DNA from: an uncultured Lachnospiraceae bacterium
GTDB taxonomy: Bacteria > Bacillota > Clostridia > Lachnospirales > Lachnospiraceae
Direction of reading: 5' to 3'
DNA length: 11,598 nt
NCBI GenBank assembly: GCA_934371505.1
Contig: CAKRNW010000073.1
Location: 1 to 11,598, forward strand
Both the position numbers and the translations under genes were made by a program. This document shows positions 6,453 to 11,598 of this stretch, piece after piece. The notes beneath the pieces are model-generated. The model did no database searches. It saw only the letters and a program-made list of their open reading frames with translations, and was not told the DNA's origin. Each line of letters starts with the position of its first letter. Positions within the stretch are counted from its first letter, which is position 1.

Positions 6453-7760
6453 ATGTGGGCATACGAAACCGTATTTTATCAGATTTATCCTTTGGGATTT
6501 TGCGGAGCACCCTTTGAAAATGATGGGCAGACGGTGCATCGGCTGAAACAGATTGAGGAATGGATTCCTCACATGAAAAAATTACATATCGGAGGTCTTT
6601 ATTTAAGCCCGGTGTTCCAGTCGGATACCCATGGCTACAACACCAGAGATTACCGTCAGGTGGATTGCCGTCTGGGAGACAACGAGGACTTAAAACATTT
6701 AGTGAAAGCACTCCATGAAAATGGCATCAAGGTGTTGTTGGACGGCGTGTTTAATCATGTAGGGCGTGGATTCTGGGCATTTCAGGATGTGTTAAAGAAC
6801 CGGGAACATTCTCCCTATCTTAACTGGTTTGCCCGGATTGCCCTGGATGGCAATTCCAATTACAATGACGGTCTGTGGTACGAGGGCTGGGAAGGCAACT
6901 ATGATTTGGTCAAGCTGAATCTGTGGAATCCCGAAGTGGTAGATTACCTGTTAGACTCTGTGAAATTCTGGATTGATGAATTTGATATTGACGGCTTGCG
7001 TCTGGATGTGGCGTACTGCCTTACCGAAGATTTCGTCCGTTGTCTGCGTGGCGCCTGCGATAGCTGGAAACCGGACTTTTTCCTGGTGGGAGAGATGCTC
7101 CACGGCGACTACAACCGGATGATGGGGGATGACAAGCTCCACTCCGTCACCAACTACGAGTGCTACAAAGGGTTACATTCCAGCTTTAACAGCATGAATA
7201 TGTTTGAAATCAACCATTCCCTTCTACGGCAGTACGGACCGGAAAACTGGACTCTATATAAAGGAAAGCATTTGTGGAACTTCGTGGACAATCACGATGT
7301 GTCCCGTATTGCCAGTGTCCTGCAGAATCCGGCGCATCTGCCTTTGATTTACGGCATGGTTTTCGGGATGCCGGGAATGCCCTGCGTCTATTATGGAAGC
7401 GAGTGGGGGGCAAAGGCGGATAAATCCCAGGGAGACCCGGCACTGCGGGTGCATTTTGATAAGCCGGAGTGGAATGAACTGACGGATTTCATCAGTAAGC
7501 TTGCCCAGGTGAAAGCAGATAGTAAGGCACTGAATTATGGTGGATTCCGCAGTATACTTCTCACCAATAAACAGTGTATTTTTGAGAGAAACTGTGACGG
7601 GGAGCGGGTGTTGGTTGCAATCAACGCCGATGGAGCTGATTTCATGGCATATTTTGATGCGGGATGTGCTACAGCGACAGAGCTGCTGACAGATACCACG
7701 CACGAATTTGCCGGAGGAAGCAACCTCCCGGCATACTCTGTGCAGTACTGGAAAATGTAA
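6453..7760 (+). CDS. Cytoplasmic GH13 alpha-amylase-family glycosyl hydrolase
   Basis: A 435-residue enzyme of glycoside hydrolase family 13, expected to hydrolyse or transfer alpha-glucosidic bonds in maltodextrins inside the cell. The four family motifs are present in order: DGVFNH at 97-102, GLRLD with nucleophile Asp185, VGEML with acid/base Glu214, and FVDNHD with transition-state Asp282. Residues 1 to about 365 form the TIM barrel, and the remainder a small C-terminal beta domain ending in YSVQYWKM. No signal peptide or membrane segment is visible. It lacks the N-terminal beta domain of larger neopullulanases or cyclomaltodextrinases, so substrate and GH13 subfamily are left open. AAGGAG lies 8 bases before the ATG. 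It stands alone; no sugar transporter or regulator adjoins it in the window. Confidence 0.93.
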   Translation: MWAYETVFYQIYPLGFCGAPFENDGQTVHRLKQIEEWIPHMKKLHIGGLYLSPVFQSDTHGYNTRDYRQVDCRLGDNEDLKHLVKALHENGIKVLLDGVFNHVGRGFWAFQDVLKNREHSPYLNWFARIALDGNSNYNDGLWYEGWEGNYDLVKLNLWNPEVVDYLLDSVKFWIDEFDIDGLRLDVAYCLTEDFVRCLRGACDSWKPDFFLVGEMLHGDYNRMMGDDKLHSVTNYECYKGLHSSFNSMNMFEINHSLLRQYGPENWTLYKGKHLWNFVDNHDVSRIASVLQNPAHLPLIYGMVFGMPGMPCVYYGSEWGAKADKSQGDPALRVHFDKPEWNELTDFISKLAQVKADSKALNYGGFRSILLTNKQCIFERNCDGERVLVAINADGADFMAYFDAGCATATELLTDTTHEFAGGSNLPAYSVQYWKM

Positions 7761-7789
7761 CAATTCAGAACCATATGGACAAAAGGAAA

Positions 7790-7808
7790 GCTGTGAAACA
7801 GCGGTTTT
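7790..7808. terminator. Weak bidirectional terminator between converging genes
   Basis: GCTGT (7790-7794) and ACAGC (7798-7802) form a 5-base stem with a 3-base loop. On the plus strand GGTTTT follows (7803-7808); on the minus strand TTTCCTTTT follows (7789-7781). The position between the ends of the amylase and kinase genes suits a shared terminator, but the stem is short. Confidence 0.4.
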
Positions 7809-7844
7809 GCGAATGTGGTGCTGAATAGCTACGATAAAAAATAT

Positions 7845-8699
7845 TTACAGGCGCAGCATTTCCAGATGGGATTCAAAGGGAACCCCTTCATTTCGGGGAA
7901 TCTGCTGTGCCTGTGCATCGGAGATGGCAGCCTCTAAAAAGGAGGCTGCTTTTTTCATGGCATCAGCCACGGAAAGTCCCCGGAGCAGACAGCCACAGAG
8001 CACCGAGGCGAATAAATCTCCGGTGCCGGAGTAACTGGTTCCGGTGTAGGTGGACTCTACATAGGCGGGAGAAGAATCAGCCAGTGCCAGATTTCCAATG
8101 GTGGTGGTGTCTTTTCCTTCCCACAAAATTCCGGTGATAACCACAGTCTGGGGGCGCAGTGCCTGTTTTTGCAAGGTGTGTGCCAGCTTACCGACTTTGT
8201 CTAACAGTTCCTTTTTGGAGGAGGAAGCGGCATAGAGTGATTCGTAGGACTCATCTGCCAACAGGCAGCTTTCCGTCAGATTCGGGGTGATGACATCCGC
8301 CTGTCTGGTCAGCTCCCGCATCCCTGCCAGAAAATCGTCCTGGAACATGGGAAAACGCTGTCCCAGGTCACCCATGACCGGGTCTGCCAGGTACAGAGTG
8401 TCAGAAGAATGGAAACGTTCCAGAAAATTCCGGACGCAGGAAAGCTGGGAGACATTGGCGAGATAGCCGGAGTAGATGCCGTCAAAGTGTGCGCCCATTG
8501 CTTCCCACTTTTCTGCAAAAGAGGTCAGCTCTGTGGTCAAATCTTTGCAGGCATAATCTCCAAATCCGGTCTGTGCCGAGAGAACAGCGGTGGGCAGGGG
8601 AATGGCCTGGACGCCCAGTGTGGAAATAACAGGAATGGCAGCTGTTAAAGAACACCTGCCAAACCCGGATAAATCATTGATGAGTGCAATACGTTTCAT
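7845..8699 (-). CDS. pdxK: Pyridoxal/pyridoxamine kinase (vitamin B6 salvage)
   Basis: A 284-residue ribokinase-fold enzyme that phosphorylates B6 vitamers with ATP, giving the phosphates that lead to pyridoxal phosphate. Seen in the protein: an N-terminal substrate strand with INDLSGFGRCSLT (residues 7-19), GIYSGYLA (74-81), DPVMGD (106-111), ITPNLTES (137-144), and the anion-hole GTGD at 225-228 with catalytic Asp228. These fit the PdxK/PdxY group. ATG 8699 is chosen over a TTG eight codons upstream because the family begins at MKRIALINDLSG and because this ATG lies one base after the TGA of the upstream S-component gene (TGACATG), which suggests translational coupling. The exact vitamer preference is unknown; hydroxymethylpyrimidine kinase is an alternative within the fold, but the motifs favour B6. 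Confidence 0.92.
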   Translation of the reverse strand: MKRIALINDLSGFGRCSLTAAIPVISTLGVQAIPLPTAVLSAQTGFGDYACKDLTTELTSFAEKWEAMGAHFDGIYSGYLANVSQLSCVRNFLERFHSSDTLYLADPVMGDLGQRFPMFQDDFLAGMRELTRQADVITPNLTESCLLADESYESLYAASSSKKELLDKVGKLAHTLQKQALRPQTVVITGILWEGKDTTTIGNLALADSSPAYVESTYTGTSYSGTGDLFASVLCGCLLRGLSVADAMKKAASFLEAAISDAQAQQIPRNEGVPFESHLEMLRL

Positions 8700-8700
8700 G

Positions 8701-9297
8701 TCAGTTTTCTTTCTTTTTACCAATAGTAAGGAACAGACCGGACTTTTTCAGAGCCGGACGCAGTGCCATGTAGACCGCAACGGAAACGATGGTGGAGGTT
8801 ACTGCATTGATGGAGGTTGCAGCCACATTCCATGCCAGAGTCAGATCTGCGGCGGGTTTACCCAGAATGAGCAGCTTGTAGTAGTAGCCAACCAGAGGGT
8901 CAAAGATAACGTTAAATAATAAACCACCGATGGCAGCCAGGGTTGTCCACAGGAACACCTTTTTCGTATCGGTTTCCGTAGTAATATGTCCAAGTTTGTG
9001 GGCAATGAGTCCGGTAATCAGACCGATGCAGAGCTTCAGGATAAAAGTCTTGGGAGCGTATACTACATAGACCGGATCAAAGAGGTCACCGATGGTCATG
9101 CCGATGGCACCGCCAAGACCGCCCAGAGGTCCACCGAGTAACAGGGCACCCAGAACACAGACCGCATTTCCCAGATGGATGGAAGTGGCATCGCCTCCGG
9201 GAAGGGTGATTTTAATCTGCAGGAAGGTAAACACCACATAGGATAATGCGGCAAACAGCCCCACATAAACGATTTTCATAACTTTTTCATTTTTCAT
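8701..9297 (-). CDS. ECF transporter S component, predicted B6-vitamer uptake
   Basis: A 198-residue integral membrane protein of the ECF S-component type related to the ribofla_trS family, the substrate-binding subunit that works with a shared energising module (EcfA, EcfA', EcfT, absent here). Several hydrophobic helices are visible: around 7-27, a glycine-rich pair GALLLGGPLGGLGGAIGMTI at about 50-70, then 85-100, 115-135 and 155-180. Family-typical stretches are LPGGDATSIHLGNAVCVLGA and DLFDPVYVVYAPKTFILKL. The start at ATG 9297 has GAGGAAG immediately upstream and a proper N-terminus; an ATG 16 codons earlier (9345) would read through the hairpin leader and lacks a good ribosome site. 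The kinase gene follows one base after its stop. That pairing is the argument for pyridoxine, pyridoxal or pyridoxamine as substrate, as predicted for PdxU-type S components; substrate is therefore inference. Confidence 0.85.
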   Translation of the reverse strand: MKNEKVMKIVYVGLFAALSYVVFTFLQIKITLPGGDATSIHLGNAVCVLGALLLGGPLGGLGGAIGMTIGDLFDPVYVVYAPKTFILKLCIGLITGLIAHKLGHITTETDTKKVFLWTTLAAIGGLLFNVIFDPLVGYYYKLLILGKPAADLTLAWNVAATSINAVTSTIVSVAVYMALRPALKKSGLFLTIGKKKEN

Positions 9298-9313
9298 AAG
9301 CTTCCTCATTTCC

Positions 9314-9356
9314 AAGCGCGTGGCGCTTTTTGTTTTGCGATGCACTTCACCGCATC
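9314..9356. promoter_or_regulatory. Two-hairpin leader of the B6 operon; terminator-like on the plus strand
   Basis: GATGC (9339-9343) pairs with GCATC (9352-9356) across 8 bases, and AAGCGC (9314-9319) pairs with GCGCTT (9323-9328) across 3 bases. Both lie in the predicted leader of the S-component mRNA, between its start near 9360 and the ribosome site. On the plus strand the second hairpin is followed by TTTGTTTT (9329-9336), the form of an intrinsic terminator, although no plus-strand gene ends here. I do not recognise a known riboswitch. Confidence 0.5.
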
Positions 9357-9366
9357 ACTGTGCCTT

Positions 9367-9374
9367 ATTATAAT
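9367..9374. promoter_or_regulatory. Overlapping -10 boxes for the B6 operon (-) and the accessory gene (+)
   Basis: The palindromic word ATTATAAT gives a perfect TATAAT on each strand: 9372-9367 on minus and 9369-9374 on plus. On plus, TTCACC (9346-9351) is 17 bases upstream of the -10 and matches -35 consensus at 4/6. On minus no good -35 lies at the right distance (TTGCAT is only 14 bases away). A further plus-strand TATAAT at 9448-9453 is closer to the accessory gene, also without a clear -35. Confidence 0.4.
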
Positions 9375-9526
9375 GAAAGAAATGAAATGCAACAGTACCA
9401 GTTTACATTTTTTTCATCATACCAGTCAGAATTTCAAATACTTAAGTTATAATTGCAGACATGAAATTTGGATGTTAAAATTATCTTTAATAGGCAAAAA
9501 CTATTATAGGGAGGAAAAATCACTAC

Positions 9527-11038
9527 ATGGCAATACCGACAAATATGAAATCTCTTTTGTCAGGAGAAGTAGTTGAATGGGCGAGAATTGAATATAAAGA
9601 AACATGGGATGCAGCGGCATCATTAAAAACGATTTGTGCATTTGCGAATGACCTTGATAACTGGGGTGGAGGATACATTGTAATAGGCGTCAGCGAAAAA
9701 AATGGGAAACCGGTATATCCGCTGAGGGGTGTTTCTTCAGATAAACTGGATGCCTACCAGAAAAACATTTATGCGAAGTGCAAGCTGATTAGACCCGCAT
9801 ATACACCCATTATAGGGGTTGAATCCTATCAGAACAGGAAATTTATTGTGATATGGTGTCCAGGCGGTGATAATAGACCATATTCGTCACCCAAAACAAT
9901 GGATAAGGACAATAAAGAACGTATTCATTATATTCGCAAAGCGTCCAATACTGTGGAGCCTTCCGATGATGAAGAAAAGGATTTGTTTAATCTTGCCAAT
10001 AGAGTACCTTTTGATGACAGGGTCAATCATCAGGCAGAAATGTCTGACCTGAATATCACATTGATTCAAAATTATTTGAAGGAAGTCAATAGTTCTCTCT
10101 ATGAAAATGCAAAGACAGGGGATTTTGAGGAAGTGTGCAGAGACATGAACATTATAAGCAATCTGCCGGAATATATAAAACCCAAAAATGTAGGGTTAAT
10201 GTTCTTCTGTATGGAACCGGACAAATTTTTCCCATGCACGCAGATTGATGTGGTACAGTTTCCCGATGGATTGGGTGGAGACAAAATTATAGAGAATACA
10301 TTCAAGGGTCCCATTCATCAGCAGCTTAGAGAGGCATTGCAGTTTATAAGGAATTCCATTATCACAAAGAAAATTGTGAAAACGGCTGATAAGGCAGAAT
10401 CAGACTGGGCATTTAACTATCCCTATGCAGCTTTGGAGGAGGCTTTGTCCAATGCAGTGTATCACAGAGCATACGACATTAGAGAACCAATAGAGGTAAG
10501 AGTTGAGAGAGAAATGATTGAAATTGTCAGTTTTCCAGGTCCTGACAGGTCTGTTACGCAGGAAGGGTTAAGAAAATATAAGGTATCAAATCGTCGATAC
10601 AGAAACCGGCGAATTGGTGATATTCTTAAGGAGTTACACTTAACCGAGGGCAGAAATACAGGGTTTGGCAAAATATTGAGGGCACTGGAAGAAAACGGTT
10701 CACCTAAACCGGAGTTTGAAACTGACGATGCCCATAGTTATTTCATTTCAAGACTGTTCATTCATCAAGGATTTTTAGAGACGAGAGCCGAAAAGGAGCC
10801 GAAAAGGAGCCGAAAAAAGGAGCCAAAAAAAGGAGCCGAAAGAAAGCAGAGTATAGTAGACAAGTTGGCAGAGAATCCATCAATGACGCAGACCATGCTT
10901 ATGGAAGAATTTGTGCTTACCAGAAAGCAGGTGCAAAGAATGATGAAAGAATTGCAGGAGGATGGAGTGCTTGAACGGGAGGGTTCTAATAGAAGCGGGA
11001 AATGGCATGTTATAAGGAAGTCGCAGCCTCACTCTTGA
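9527..11038 (+). CDS. Schlafen/AlbA_2-type protein with GHKL-like domain and C-terminal winged helix
   Basis: A 503-residue cytoplasmic protein of the AlbA_2 (Schlafen_AlbA_2) family, once annotated as transcriptional regulators or divergent AAA proteins. Residues about 15-140 form the AlbA_2 domain: EYKETWD at 22-28, then CAFANDLDNWGGGYIVIGV at 37-55. Residues about 295-410 resemble the HATPase_c_4 region, with ALEEALSNAVYHRAYD at 302-317 and EGRNTGFGKILRALEENGSP at 374-393. A Lys/Glu/Arg-rich linker (420-440), encoded by short DNA repeats, leads to a winged helix (about 442-495) with TRKQVQRMMKELQEDG. Related proteins occur in defence islands and as regulators; Schlafen domains include tRNA-cutting RNases, but the acidic RNase triad cannot be confirmed here. 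GGGAGG lies 12 bases before the ATG, rather far. The gene is visibly AT-richer than its neighbours, fitting transfer. Function unknown. Confidence 0.85.
   Translation: MAIPTNMKSLLSGEVVEWARIEYKETWDAAASLKTICAFANDLDNWGGGYIVIGVSEKNGKPVYPLRGVSSDKLDAYQKNIYAKCKLIRPAYTPIIGVESYQNRKFIVIWCPGGDNRPYSSPKTMDKDNKERIHYIRKASNTVEPSDDEEKDLFNLANRVPFDDRVNHQAEMSDLNITLIQNYLKEVNSSLYENAKTGDFEEVCRDMNIISNLPEYIKPKNVGLMFFCMEPDKFFPCTQIDVVQFPDGLGGDKIIENTFKGPIHQQLREALQFIRNSIITKKIVKTADKAESDWAFNYPYAALEEALSNAVYHRAYDIREPIEVRVEREMIEIVSFPGPDRSVTQEGLRKYKVSNRRYRNRRIGDILKELHLTEGRNTGFGKILRALEENGSPKPEFETDDAHSYFISRLFIHQGFLETRAEKEPKRSRKKEPKKGAERKQSIVDKLAENPSMTQTMLMEEFVLTRKQVQRMMKELQEDGVLEREGSNRSGKWHVIRKSQPHS
10785..10846 (+). repeat. Intragenic 11-14 base minisatellite with A-tracts
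   Basis: Five tandem units beginning GAGCC: GAGCCGAAAAG at 10785-10795 and 10796-10806, 13-base versions at 10807-10819 and 10820-10832, and a 14-base variant at 10833-10846. They encode the charged linker before the winged helix. Most unit lengths are not multiples of three and two units hold runs of six and seven A, so slippage would change the frame. Confidence 0.85.
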
Positions 11039-11063
11039 CAAACCCCGTAAAACTTACTATATT
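11035..11063 (+). promoter_or_regulatory. Strong promoter of the valS leader
   Basis: TTGACA (11035-11040), an exact -35, is followed by a 17-base spacer and TATATT (11058-11063, 5/6). Transcription would start near 11070, about 15 bases before the T-box leader structure. The TGA stop (11036-11038) of the preceding accessory gene lies inside the -35 hexamer, so no separate terminator fits between them and read-through into the leader is possible. Confidence 0.8.
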
Positions 11064-11084
11064 TAAAACATATTTGTAAAAGGT

Positions 11085-11322
11085 AATGACAAAGAGGAGT
11101 ACATGTCCACCGTCACTCAGAGAGGGATTCGGAACACGCTGCGAGAATCTGTGGCAGGCACATGGAAGGTAGCTTTGGAACCGGAAAGCCGAAAGCTGAG
11201 GAATTGGCACAGTAAGTTTTCCCGCGTGATTTGCGTTAACGAATCAGACTTTGAACCCTCAGGAGAGAAGTCACAGAGGAAAGGAATGTGAATTCCTTTT
11301 AAACGAAGGTGGTACCGCGTTT
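11085..11322 (+). promoter_or_regulatory. T-box riboswitch (tRNA-Val) controlling valS
   Basis: This leader RNA senses uncharged tRNA-Val. Stem I: CAAAG (11090-11094) pairs with CTTTG (11173-11177); an AGTA loop-E-type motif (11098-11101) is followed by CATGT (11102-11106), which pairs with ACATG (11160-11164). The specifier loop then holds GAAG followed by GTA (11169-11171), a valine codon, matching the gene downstream. A second helix pairs CTGAGG (11196-11201) with CCTCAG (11257-11262). Stem III is AAAGGAAT (11280-11287) with ATTCCTTT (11292-11299). The T-box core AGGTGGTACCGCG (11307-11319) lies within the antiterminator closed by AAACG (11301-11305) and CGTTT (11318-11322). Its bulge UGGU is complementary to an ACCA 3' end, the expected end of tRNA-Val. 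Uncharged tRNA would stabilise the antiterminator and allow valS transcription. Confidence 0.95.
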
Positions 11323-11331
11323 GAGATAAGC

Positions 11332-11368
11332 GCCCTTTGCTAAACGAAGTTTGGCAGAGGGCTTTTTT
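11332..11368 (+). terminator. T-box regulatory terminator upstream of valS
   Basis: A 14-pair stem (11332-11345 with 11349-11362, two G-U pairs) closes a GAA loop and is followed by six T (11363-11368). This is the off state of the riboswitch. It begins 10 bases after the antiterminator helix closes, so competition must involve the sequence around 11316-11335. Confidence 0.92.
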
Positions 11369-11455
11369 CATTGCATAGGAAATTCCTTCCGATGCAATAA
11401 AATGCTCCGCAAGGATGCCAGACTTCCCACTTTATCAAAAAAGGAGAATCCCAAC

Positions 11456-11598
11456 ATGAAACGAGAACTTGCCAAGACCTACGATCCCAAGGGGATTGAG
11501 GACCGCATCTACCAGAACTGGCTGGACAGGAAATACTTCCATGCGGAAGTAGACCGCACCCGTAAACCCTTTACCATCGTGATTCCGCCCCCCAATAT
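11456..11598 (+). CDS. valS: Valyl-tRNA synthetase, N-terminal 47 codons
   Basis: Only the start of this essential class I aminoacyl-tRNA synthetase is in the window; a full ValS has about 880 residues. The visible sequence opens with ELAKTYDPKGIEDRIYQNWL and continues through KYFHAEV to KPFTIVIPPPN, the standard ValS N-terminus just before the HIGH-type ATP-binding motif. AAGGAG at about 11440 precedes the ATG by about 10 bases. The upstream T-box with a GUA specifier independently supports the valine assignment. The enzyme charges tRNA-Val and edits misactivated threonine. Confidence 0.95.
   Translation, partial: MKRELAKTYDPKGIEDRIYQNWLDRKYFHAEVDRTRKPFTIVIPPPN

Noticed and set aside
7254..7763. 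A 169-codon minus-strand open frame
   Set aside because: It is antisense to the amylase-family gene, including the NHD motif, and has no family features.
9340..9576. A 78-codon plus-strand frame before the accessory gene
   Set aside because: It runs through the promoter region and into the accessory gene in another frame, and the product resembles translated AT-rich spacer.
10785..10846. A CRISPR array
   Set aside because: The units are 11-14 bases, contiguous and coding, with no spacers.

Overview
The window reads as chromosomal DNA of a gut-type Clostridium relative, most likely Lachnospiraceae. This is inferred from moderate GC with strong AGGAG-type ribosome sites, a T-box leader ahead of valS, an ECF-type vitamin transporter, a MepA-like MATE pump, and a nuclease-helicase fusion of a kind I associate with Firmicutes. 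No single marker fixes the genus. Ten protein-coding loci are supported: seven complete genes that look intact, one complete accessory gene, and one gene cut at each window edge. One gene remnant is also present.

Layout. 1-1098 (-): 5' part of a MATE efflux pump, cut by the left edge. 1240-2079 (+): a divergent LysR-type regulator, the obvious candidate to control it. 2076-2246 (+): the C-terminal tail of an SGNH/GDSL esterase, apparently a remnant. 2381-4978 (+): an 865-residue PD-(D/E)XK nuclease fused to an XPD/DinG-type iron-sulfur helicase. 5019-5903 (-): nfo (endonuclease IV), converging on the helicase. 5904-6452: a 549-base gene-free stretch with three DnaA boxes and several inverted repeats. 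6453-7760 (+): a cytoplasmic GH13 alpha-amylase-family enzyme. 7845-9297 (-): a two-gene unit, an ECF-transporter S component followed one base later by a pyridoxal/pyridoxamine kinase, read as vitamin B6 salvage. 9527-11038 (+): an AT-richer, Schlafen/AlbA_2-type accessory gene. 11035-11368: promoter, T-box riboswitch and terminator of valS, whose first 47 codons close the window.

How the parts fit. The helicase-nuclease and nfo suggest a DNA-repair pair, although they are convergent and not an operon. The S component plus kinase would import a B6 vitamer and trap it as the phosphate. The valS leader carries all the parts needed to sense uncharged tRNA-Val: a GUA specifier, a UGGU bulge complementary to an ACCA end, and competing antiterminator and terminator.

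The most surprising signals are the DnaA-box cluster far from any replication gene, the nuclease-helicase architecture with an insertion in the nuclease fold, and the accessory gene. That gene has an 11-13 base coding repeat that would shift frame on unit loss, and its stop codon lies inside the -35 box of the essential valS promoter. No transposase, integrase, CRISPR array, tRNA or rRNA was seen.
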